From: Polynucleobacter alcilacus
GTDB lineage: Bacteria > Pseudomonadota > Gammaproteobacteria > Burkholderiales > Burkholderiaceae
DNA length: 64,000 nucleotides
NCBI RefSeq assembly: GCF_018881545.1
Contig: NZ_JACVQD010000001.1
Span: 1,702,039 to 1,766,038 of the forward strand
Direction of reading: 5' to 3'
Positions within the stretch are counted from its first letter, which is position 1. Each line of letters starts with the position of its first letter. Both the position numbers and the translations under genes were made by a program. The notes below the pieces were generated by a model. It was not told the DNA's origin and made no database searches. It was given only the letters and a program-made list of their open reading frames with translations. Below are positions 9,361-15,854 of the stretch, one piece after another.

Positions 9361-10080
9361 TTATAAGCCTTCTGCCCGAATGAGGCCTACTGCCTGGCCT
9401 TCAATTGCAAAATTTAGTTGACGGTCATCGACAATAATATTTTTGAAGTCAGGATTCTCGGCCTGTAATTCGATCACCATACCATTCGCCGTTTTCTTTT
9501 GCAGCCAACGCTTTACGGTGACTTCATCATCAAGGCGCGCAACCACAATATCTCCGTTGCGTACTTCGGTTGTTTTTCTGACGGCTAAGTAGTCGCCATC
9601 CAAAATTCCAGCATCGCGCATACTCATCCCTTTTACTTTCAACAAGTAATCAGCGCCTTTGCTGAACAGGCTAGGATCAATCGGCACTTGCTTTTCAATA
9701 TGCTCTACAGCCATGATTGGTGAACCAGCAGCAACCCGCCCAATTAAAGGTAAAGTCAGCTGTTGGAGAGCACCTGACGGCAAAGACATCTGACGATATT
9801 TATTGCTGTTATGCGTTTGATTAAATCGTTGCGGAATACGAATGCCACGAGAAGTTCCTGGCGTTAATTCGATATAACCTTTTTTTGCGAGTGCACGTAA
9901 ATGTTCTTCGGCCGCATTAGCAGAGGCAAATCCGAGTTCAGTAGCGATCTCTGCACGAGTGGGGGGTGAGCCACTCTCATCGATGGCCTTGGTGATCAAC
10001 TCCAAGATCTCATTCTGACGGGAAGTGAGCTTAGGGAGGGCAGTCAGCTCCTCGGGAAAATCAACTGTATTTATGTCCAT
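9361..10080 (-). CDS. lexA: LexA repressor, SOS regulator
   Basis: 239 residues. LexA represses SOS genes and self-cleaves when RecA is activated. The N-terminal winged helix ([36 protein letters not shown]) begins near residue 18, so there is an extra N-terminal tail of about 15 residues compared with most LexAs. The cleavage bond Ala-Gly is in VAAGSP, the catalytic Ser is in [11 protein letters not shown] and the Lys in DEVTVKRW. The promoter and SOS box sit directly against the ATG (see the regulatory entry), predicting a leaderless or nearly leaderless mRNA. No internal ATG/GTG/TTG start is seen before the winged helix. Confidence 0.96.
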   Translation of the reverse strand: MDINTVDFPEELTALPKLTSRQNEILELITKAIDESGSPPTRAEIATELGFASANAAEEHLRALAKKGYIELTPGTSRGIRIPQRFNQTHNSNKYRQMSLPSGALQQLTLPLIGRVAAGSPIMAVEHIEKQVPIDPSLFSKGADYLLKVKGMSMRDAGILDGDYLAVRKTTEVRNGDIVVARLDDEVTVKRWLQKKTANGMVIELQAENPDFKNIIVDDRQLNFAIEGQAVGLIRAEGL

Positions 10081-10115
10081 ACTGGGATTGTATACAGCAC
10101 TATTTTATTTTTCAA
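10081..10115 (-). promoter_or_regulatory. lexA promoter with overlapping SOS box
   Basis: Read on the minus strand: a -35 TTGAAA (10115-10110), a 17-base spacer and a -10 TACAAT (10092-10087), then six bases to the ATG. The SOS box CTG-N10-CAG lies at 10082-10097 and covers the -10. With a standard spacing the +1 would be the A of the lexA ATG, so autorepression and a leaderless mRNA are both predicted. The box is also within 60 bases of the divergent asparaginase start. Confidence 0.85.
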
Positions 10116-10138
10116 GTCATTTAGGGAGATAATGGGAG

Positions 10139-11200
10139 ATGAGCCCAAATCAAGCTAAACCTGAAAATTCACCCCATATCTTAGTTTTGGGTATGGGCGG
10201 CACCATTGCTGGGCTCGCTGCTAAACCTGAAAATCCTCTGCAATATGAGGCTGGTCAGGTCACCGTTAGCTCTTTGTTGGCCCATATCGAATCGGCTATT
10301 CCGGAGGGCCTTAAGCTCGTTTCCCATCAGATTGCCAACATTAACAGTCGCAACCTCACAGAACCTTTATTGAGCTTACTTGGGAAAACAGTTCAAGAAG
10401 CCCTTGCAAACAATTGGGTTAAAGGGTTAGTGATTACTCACGGTACGGACACTATCGAAGAAACTGGCCTCTTTTTACAACTGATCTGCGGAAAATCTGC
10501 TCAAGAATTAGGCAAGAGAATTATTCTGACCGGGGCCATGCTTCCAGCAAATGCCGCAGGGGCAGATGGGCCATCCAATTTATTGGATGCGATCCGCTGG
10601 GCATCAACTCCTTTGGATAATTGCCCGGGTGGTGTTTATGCAGTTATGGATGGCAGAGCTTGTTTGGCAATGGATCTCTCCAAACGCCACCCCACAGCGC
10701 TGAATGCGCCACTACAGTCATCGCCAAGCAGCTCTGCTGGCTTGATCAATCCATCGTGGTTATCCGGTGTCAAAGCGGTTCAAGCAGCCTGGAATGAGGA
10801 TTTACCCCTTCCCAAGGGTGATGAATGGCCTTGGGTTGAGATTTTGACTAGCCATGCGGGTGCCCGCCCCCAAACAGTTGCCCAATGGCTAGGAAGTGGA
10901 GTGAAAGGTTTGGTTCTCGCTGGCTCTGGGATGGGAGGCTTTCATGATGCGTGGCAGACGCCATTAGCTGAGGCCGCTTCCCAAGGGATTGCCCTGGTCA
11001 GGACTAGTAGAACTGGTGCTGGCTCTACCTACCCCAATATTCCTGAAAAAGACCTTGAGGGTTGCTTAGCCTCTGGTACTTTGACAGCCCCTAGGGCGCG
11101 GATTGCACTCCAACTGGCATTAAATGCCGCAAAAGTAGATAAATCCCTGACTTGGCAGGATTTTTTTGCTAGAATAGCGGTCTTGCCGGAGATTAGGTAA
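10139..11200 (+). CDS. L-asparaginase family protein
   Basis: 353 residues. Asparaginases hydrolyse asparagine to aspartate and ammonia using two threonine sites. Both are visible: GMGGTIAG (Thr22) and ITHGTDTIEET (Thr103-Asp104). No signal peptide is present, so the enzyme should be cytosolic. Glutaminase side activity cannot be judged from sequence. A GGGAGATAATGGGAG stretch precedes the ATG, giving a possible ribosome-binding site. It is transcribed divergently from lexA with only 58 bases between start codons, so the SOS box region could influence it. Confidence 0.9.
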   Translation: MSPNQAKPENSPHILVLGMGGTIAGLAAKPENPLQYEAGQVTVSSLLAHIESAIPEGLKLVSHQIANINSRNLTEPLLSLLGKTVQEALANNWVKGLVITHGTDTIEETGLFLQLICGKSAQELGKRIILTGAMLPANAAGADGPSNLLDAIRWASTPLDNCPGGVYAVMDGRACLAMDLSKRHPTALNAPLQSSPSSSAGLINPSWLSGVKAVQAAWNEDLPLPKGDEWPWVEILTSHAGARPQTVAQWLGSGVKGLVLAGSGMGGFHDAWQTPLAEAASQGIALVRTSRTGAGSTYPNIPEKDLEGCLASGTLTAPRARIALQLALNAAKVDKSLTWQDFFARIAVLPEIR

Positions 11201-11261
11201 GCGCTGAAAAGCGGTTTTGAAAGTGTTGTAGCAGTACTTACAATTTGTTACTACCTTGTCA

Positions 11262-11310
11262 CACTGGCGCTAACTTTAAAACCATCGGAAGTTAGCAAGA
11301 CGCCCAGGTG
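11262..11310 (+). promoter_or_regulatory. hairpin in the rpsF leader, candidate S6:S18 autoregulatory element
   Basis: A perfect 8-bp stem (GCTAACTT at 11269-11276 and AAGTTAGC at 11289-11296) encloses a 12-base loop. It is extended outward by CACTGGC pairing with GCCcAGgTG through bulges. It lies 24 bases before the rpsF start codon and is not followed by a T-run, so it is not a terminator. S6:S18 autoregulatory leaders are known upstream of rpsF in many bacteria; assignment to that motif is inference from position and shape. Confidence 0.45.
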
Positions 11311-11333
11311 ACTTTATCCTTAAGGAGTGTTAG

Positions 11334-11708
11334 ATGCGTCATTATGAAATCGTCTTTATCGTCCATCCGGACCAAAGCGAGCAAGTGCCCGCGATGATCG
11401 ATCGCTATAAAGCGACATTAGCAGCTGCTGGTGGCAAAATTCATCGTATTGAAGATTGGGGTCGTCGTCAGATGGCTTACATGATCGACAAACTTGCTAA
11501 AGCCCACTACGTTTGCATGAATATTGAGTGTGACCAGAAAACTCTGGAAGAGCTCGAGCATGCATTTAAATTTAACGATGCTGTTTTGCGTCACCTCATC
11601 ATCAAGACTAAGAAAGCAGAAGTAGAGCCTTCAATCATGATGAAAGAAGTACAACGTGAAGAAGCGCGCAAATCAGCTCAAACCGAAGCTCCTGCAGTAG
11701 TGGCCTAA
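11334..11708 (+). CDS. rpsF: 30S ribosomal protein S6
   Basis: 124 residues. S6 binds S18 on the platform of the small subunit. The N-terminus [20 protein letters not shown] and the [23 protein letters not shown] core are characteristic, with a typical acidic and alanine-rich tail. A clear AAGGAG precedes the start. It is the first gene of rpsF-priB-rpsR-rplI. Confidence 0.98.
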   Translation: MRHYEIVFIVHPDQSEQVPAMIDRYKATLAAAGGKIHRIEDWGRRQMAYMIDKLAKAHYVCMNIECDQKTLEELEHAFKFNDAVLRHLIIKTKKAEVEPSIMMKEVQREEARKSAQTEAPAVVA

Positions 11709-11767
11709 GTTAAAAATTTGAAGAGGAAGACACAGACAAGAAAACGTATCAGAGTAGCGGAGCGGCG

Positions 11768-12061
11768 TTGAATCATTTCACCCTCACTGCAATCTTGGTA
11801 TCTAAAGACGCAATTCGATTTACACCAGCAGGAATACCGGTGATGCATTGCCAGCTAGAACATAGCGGTCAAGCAAACGAGGTAGGAGTGGCCAGGAAAA
11901 TCCAGATGAGCGTTGAAGCCATTGCAATCGGTCCGATACAAAAGGATCTAGAGCAAATGGATTTAGGGACTGAGGCAGTGTTCGAAGGATTCTTAGCACC
12001 CAAGACTCTACGTAATCAAAGACTTGTTTTCCATATTAACCATATTCAATTGAAAAATTAA
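11768..12061 (+). CDS. priB: primosomal replication protein PriB
   Basis: 97 residues, single OB fold, the small SSB-related protein that helps PriA reload the replicative helicase DnaB at stalled forks. The sequence matches the family in [19 protein letters not shown] and in the C-terminal strand HINHIQLKN. It starts at a TTG, 59 bases after rpsF, since no ATG is available at the correct N-terminus. Its location between rpsF and rpsR is the classic one. Confidence 0.93.
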   Translation: MNHFTLTAILVSKDAIRFTPAGIPVMHCQLEHSGQANEVGVARKIQMSVEAIAIGPIQKDLEQMDLGTEAVFEGFLAPKTLRNQRLVFHINHIQLKN

Positions 12062-12074
12062 AGAGGAAATCATC

Positions 12075-12347
12075 ATGGCGTTTGGAAAGAAACCCGATTT
12101 CAAAAAGAAACCAGCTCAGAACCCATTGTTCAAGCGTAAGCGTTATTGCCGTTTCACAGTTGGTGGCGTTGAGCAAATCGACTACAAAGATGTAGATACA
12201 TTGAAGGACTTCATTGGCGAGAATGCCAAGATTACTCCTGCTCGTTTGACAGGCACAAAAGCAAAATATCAGCGTCAGTTAGACACTGCTATCAAGCGTG
12301 CTCGTTTCTTGGCTTTATTGCCATTCTCCGATCAACATAAGAAATAA
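12075..12347 (+). CDS. rpsR: 30S ribosomal protein S18
   Basis: 90 residues. S18 forms a heterodimer with S6 on the 30S platform. It has the basic N-terminal arm and the core [21 protein letters not shown], followed by [17 protein letters not shown], which is the S18 signature. AAGAGG lies just before the ATG. Cotranscribed with rpsF, priB and rplI. Confidence 0.98.
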   Translation: MAFGKKPDFKKKPAQNPLFKRKRYCRFTVGGVEQIDYKDVDTLKDFIGENAKITPARLTGTKAKYQRQLDTAIKRARFLALLPFSDQHKK

Positions 12348-12360
12348 TTGGGAGCCCTCA

Positions 12361-12813
12361 ATGCAAATCATTCTTTTAGAAAAAGTAACAAACTTGGGCA
12401 ACCTCGGCGACGTAGTACGCGTTAAAGACGGTTTCGCTCGTAATTTCTTAATCCCACAACGTAAAGCGCGTCGTGCGACTGAGGCAGCAATTGCTGATTT
12501 CGCAACGCGTCGTGCCGAGTTGGAAAAATTGGCTGCTGAGAAATTGGCTGCTGCTGAAGCGGTTGGCGCAAAGCTCAAAGACTTGGTTCTCGAAATCGGT
12601 CAAAAAGCGGGTGTTGACGGTCGTTTGTTTGGTTCTGTAACCAATCACGATATCGCTGATGCTTTGAAAGCCAAAGGTTTCACGATTGAGAAAGCTTCGA
12701 TCCGTATGCCTACTGGCCCATTAAAAATGGTTGGTGATCATCCTGTTGCGGTAGCTGTTCATACCGATGTAGTAGCAGACATCACTATTCGTGTAGTTGG
12801 CGAGCAAGCTTAA
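12361..12813 (+). CDS. rplI: 50S ribosomal protein L9
   Basis: 150 residues starting at [17 protein letters not shown], the normal L9 N-terminus with its glycine-rich nucleic-acid-binding loop; an in-frame upstream codon at 12298 inside rpsR is discarded. A long alanine/lysine-rich helix links the N-terminal domain to the C-terminal RNA-binding domain ([16 protein letters not shown]). TTGGGAG precedes the start, 13 bases after rpsR. Confidence 0.98.
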   Translation: MQIILLEKVTNLGNLGDVVRVKDGFARNFLIPQRKARRATEAAIADFATRRAELEKLAAEKLAAAEAVGAKLKDLVLEIGQKAGVDGRLFGSVTNHDIADALKAKGFTIEKASIRMPTGPLKMVGDHPVAVAVHTDVVADITIRVVGEQA

Positions 12814-12837
12814 GTTTTAGATCTGTAAACTAGCCTC

Positions 12838-15333
12838 ATGGCTGAATCCCGTTCACGTTCCGTTACGCTGAATCCCGGCATGATGGGTTCTGGGGACGCA
12901 GTTGTGCAGGCTTTAAAAGTTCCACCGCATTCTGTAGAAGCCGAGCAATCTTTGCTCGGCGGTCTATTGATTGATAACACCGCCTGGGATCGTCTAGGTG
13001 GCGTGTTAACCGATAAAGATTTCTACCGCCCCGAACATGCATTGATCTATAAGGTCATTCAACGTTTAGTCGGTGACAATCATCCAGCTGACGTGATTAC
13101 AGTTCATGATGCAATTAAATCTGAGCAGGGTGGTGATTTAGTCAGCGTGGATTACCTGAATTCTTTAGCGCAAAACACACCGAGTGCTGCGAACATCAAA
13201 GGTTATGCAGACATCGTTCGTGACCGCAGTATTCTGCGTCGCTTGATTGAAGTTTCAGACAATATTGTTAACTCAGCTTTTGTTCCAGAAGGCCGTTCTG
13301 TCAGAACGCTATTGGATGAAGCAGAGTCTCGCATTTTACAAATCGGTGAAGAGGGTAGTCGTAAAGCAGACTATTTGGAGATCGAACCACTCCTACGTTC
13401 GGTCGTTGCCAGAATTGATGAGCTATACAACCGTCAAGGCGGCAGCGACATTACTGGTATTGCTACCGGCTTCATTGACTTAGATAAACAAACCAGTGGC
13501 TTGCAAAAAGGCGACTTGGTGATTGTTGCGGGTCGTCCTTCCATGGGCAAGGCGCAACCACTAGATGCAAAAGTGAAAACGGTGGATGGTTGGAAGTTGA
13601 TGGGCGATTTACGTTTTGGCGATCGTCTCGCTTCTGTGGATGGCCAGCACTCGATGGTGACCGGCATTTACCCGCAAGGCATTAAGCAGATATACAAAGT
13701 AACTTTTTCTGATGGTCGTCACGCTGAGTGTTGCAATGAACACCTATGGCGTGTGATGTATCGAGATTGGTCTGAGCCACGCGTCATCAATACTTTGCGC
13801 TTGATGGAAATGCTGCAGTGTGTTCGGTATAAAAATAGATTATGGGTAGACCCTGTCTCAGGCGATTTTGGCCACTCGAATGAATTGCCGATTCATCCGT
13901 GGGTTTTAGGGGCATTACTAGGTGATGGCACTCTAGCCTTATCCCATGGCTCAGTGATGTTTTCAACTAAGTCACCTGAGCTTGTAGAGCGTATGAATTT
14001 GCTTGCAAACTATGAGATGGAGCTGGTTCATGCAAATGCGTACGACTGGAGATTAGTCTCCAAAGCCAGAATTGCTGTAAATGGAGAGCGTCAAGCAGTT
14101 CCAGAGAATTATTTTAGGTCTGCACTGCAAGATATAGGTGTCCTGGGTTGCAGAAGTTTTGATAAATTTATTCCCGCAACCTATCTTGAGGCCAATCAGA
14201 ATTCTCGTCTCGCATTGTTCCAAGGCCTGATGGACACTGATGGCTGGATTGAGAAATGGGGTTCCATTCGCTATTGCACTGTCAGTAAGCAATTGTCTGA
14301 AGACCTTGCTTCTTTAGCTAGATCTTTGGGGGGCTTTTGTTCAATAGCACATAAGCAGACTAGCTATACCTACAAGGGTGAAAAGAAGCGGGGTCGCTTA
14401 TCTTATGTTTTAAATATGAGTTTTGGTCCAGCCTTTCAAGCTTTTACCTTGCCTGAAAAGAAAGAAAGATTACGGGCTACCTGGGATCGACAGCGCAGGC
14501 TTTCATTTCAGAGCATTGAGCCGTCCAGGGTATTTGAGGCGCAATGTATTTCAGTTAGTCATCCTCAAAGAACCTATATAACCAATGACTATGTAGTTAC
14601 GCATAACACTGCCTTGGCACTCAATATTGCAGAGAACGTTGCGCTTTCTGAAGGTTTGCCAGTAGTGATTTTCTCAATGGAGATGTCAGGTGAGCAATTG
14701 GCATCACGTTTACTTGGCTCAGTAGGGCGCGTTGATCAAAGCCGTATGCGTACCGGTAAGTTGCAAGATGACGAATGGCCACGTGTCACCGATGCTATTG
14801 CGCGCTTAAGTAATACCCAAATTTTGATTGATGAGACTGGCGCATTATCCAGTCTTGAATTGCGCGCTAGAGCACGGCGGATCGCCAGAAATTTTGGCGG
14901 TACTTTGGGCTTGGTAGTGATTGACTACTTGCAGCTCATGAGTGGCTCTGGTCAGGAAAATCGAGCGACTGAGATTTCTGAAATTTCCCGCTCACTGAAG
15001 TCACTTGCAAAAGAATTGCAGTGCCCAGTAGTAGCACTCTCTCAATTAAATCGTGGCTTAGAGCAGCGACCGAATAAACGTCCCATCATGTCAGACTTGC
15101 GTGAGTCAGGAGCGATTGAGCAAGATGCTGACGTCATTATGTTTATTTATCGTGATGAGGTGTATCACCCAGACACCACTACTGATAAAGGGATGGCAGA
15201 GATCATCATTGGCAAACAACGTAATGGCCCAATCGGTACAGTCAGATTAAGTTGGCAAGGTCCGTATACCAAGTTCGATAATTTGGCGATGGGATCAGTT
15301 GGCTATTCTTCCGGTGGTTATGAGCCGTTCTAA
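12838..15333 (+). CDS. dnaB: replicative DNA helicase DnaB, interrupted by an in-frame intein
   Basis: 831 residues as translated; removing the intein leaves 479, the usual DnaB length. DnaB is the hexameric 5'-3' fork helicase. The N-terminal primase-interacting domain begins around VPPHSVEAEQSLLGGLLID. The RecA-like motor starts before GRPSMGK (Walker A, up to Lys238) and resumes at Thr591-ALALNIAENVA. The intein therefore splits the P-loop between Lys and the Thr that binds the phosphate/Mg, so the unspliced protein cannot hydrolyse ATP. Later motifs are LVVIDYLQLM (Walker B) and LSQLNRGLEQR. No clear Shine-Dalgarno precedes the ATG, which lies 24 bases after rplI. Confidence 0.96.
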   Translation: MAESRSRSVTLNPGMMGSGDAVVQALKVPPHSVEAEQSLLGGLLIDNTAWDRLGGVLTDKDFYRPEHALIYKVIQRLVGDNHPADVITVHDAIKSEQGGDLVSVDYLNSLAQNTPSAANIKGYADIVRDRSILRRLIEVSDNIVNSAFVPEGRSVRTLLDEAESRILQIGEEGSRKADYLEIEPLLRSVVARIDELYNRQGGSDITGIATGFIDLDKQTSGLQKGDLVIVAGRPSMGKAQPLDAKVKTVDGWKLMGDLRFGDRLASVDGQHSMVTGIYPQGIKQIYKVTFSDGRHAECCNEHLWRVMYRDWSEPRVINTLRLMEMLQCVRYKNRLWVDPVSGDFGHSNELPIHPWVLGALLGDGTLALSHGSVMFSTKSPELVERMNLLANYEMELVHANAYDWRLVSKARIAVNGERQAVPENYFRSALQDIGVLGCRSFDKFIPATYLEANQNSRLALFQGLMDTDGWIEKWGSIRYCTVSKQLSEDLASLARSLGGFCSIAHKQTSYTYKGEKKRGRLSYVLNMSFGPAFQAFTLPEKKERLRATWDRQRRLSFQSIEPSRVFEAQCISVSHPQRTYITNDYVVTHNTALALNIAENVALSEGLPVVIFSMEMSGEQLASRLLGSVGRVDQSRMRTGKLQDDEWPRVTDAIARLSNTQILIDETGALSSLELRARARRIARNFGGTLGLVVIDYLQLMSGSGQENRATEISEISRSLKSLAKELQCPVVALSQLNRGLEQRPNKRPIMSDLRESGAIEQDADVIMFIYRDEVYHPDTTTDKGMAEIIIGKQRNGPIGTVRLSWQGPYTKFDNLAMGSVGYSSGGYEPF
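13552..14607 (+). mobile_element. class 3-type DnaB intein with LAGLIDADG homing endonuclease
   Basis: 352 residues (DnaB 239-590). It begins with Ala, not Cys or Ser, in AQPLDAKVKTVDGWKLMGDL and ends in VVTHN, followed by Thr591. The W-C-T set that defines class 3 inteins is present: Trp at intein residue 66 in block B (NEHLWRV), Cys at 332 in block F (EAQCISVSH) and Thr at +1. The endonuclease part keeps two LAGLIDADG motifs, VLGALLGDG (118-126) and LFQGLMDTDG (222-231), each with its acidic residue. Length and frame are intact, so both splicing and homing look possible. Activity itself is inferred. Confidence 0.93.
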
Positions 15334-15378
15334 TAGAACAATGACATCATCAATTTCTAACTAGTAATCAAAGATCAA

Positions 15379-15407
15379 TAAAAAGCCTCGCAATGCGAGG
15401 CTTTTTT
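15379..15407. terminator. bidirectional terminator between dnaB and a convergent small gene
   Basis: Stem GCCTCGC / GCGAGGC (15385-15391 and 15395-15401) with an AAT loop, an A-run on the left and six T on the right. It ends dnaB on the plus strand and can end the convergent gene on the minus strand. Confidence 0.88.
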
Positions 15408-15430
15408 AATGTAGGTAAATTAAAAACGAA

Positions 15431-15694
15431 TTAAGCACCCATACATTTTTTGATTGAGGCATCTTTGGCTGCACCATACAAAGGCTTGCCATCCTTGCTT
15501 ACTGCTTTTGCTTCGCAATCATTAGGCTTTGATCCACCCATACATTTTTTGATTGAGGCATCTTTGGCTGCACCATACAGAGGCTTACCCTCTTTACTCA
15601 CTGCTTTTGCTTCGCAAGCTGCTTGATCTGCAAATGCGTAAGTGGGGAGGGTAAAACTCAATGCAAAACTTAAAGCGATGATGATTTTCTTCAT
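15431..15694 (-). CDS. small secreted protein with two PsiF-like repeats
   Basis: 87 residues. A signal peptide (MKKIIIALSFALSFTLPTYAFA, about 22 residues) is followed by two nearly identical 27-residue units beginning CEAKAVSK and ending KKCMG, separated by six residues. Each has two cysteines that could form an intra-repeat disulfide. The pattern (Cys, lysine-rich, GAAK, Cys) resembles the PsiF repeat of small periplasmic proteins induced by phosphate starvation in E. coli; this is a family-level resemblance, not a functional proof. Expected in the periplasm. AGGAG lies 5 to 9 bases upstream of the start. Confidence 0.7.
   Translation of the reverse strand: MKKIIIALSFALSFTLPTYAFADQAACEAKAVSKEGKPLYGAAKDASIKKCMGGSKPNDCEAKAVSKDGKPLYGAAKDASIKKCMGA
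15436..15617 (-). repeat. 83-bp direct repeat inside the small secreted protein gene
   Basis: Two copies, 15436-15518 and 15535-15617, offset by 99 bases (33 codons), differing at 6 of 83 positions, all clustered in one half of the unit. The repeat encodes the two PsiF-like units, and the near identity at DNA level indicates a recent tandem duplication or gene conversion. Confidence 0.9.
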
Positions 15695-15854
15695 GCTAAT
15701 TCTCCTATTAGTTGAAATCTACTACATCTAATTTTCAGAGCTATTGATGCTTAGTTTGTTAAATAGCTTTGCCAATCGCTTACTTTACATTAATCTATTA
15801 TTTAAATTAGTAATGGTTATCAAAATTTAAATAATTATTTTTCATATCTTTAAA

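Noticed and set aside
12298..12360. N-terminal extension of rplI into rpsR
   Set aside because: L9 starts at MQIILLEKV with a Shine-Dalgarno just before 12361.
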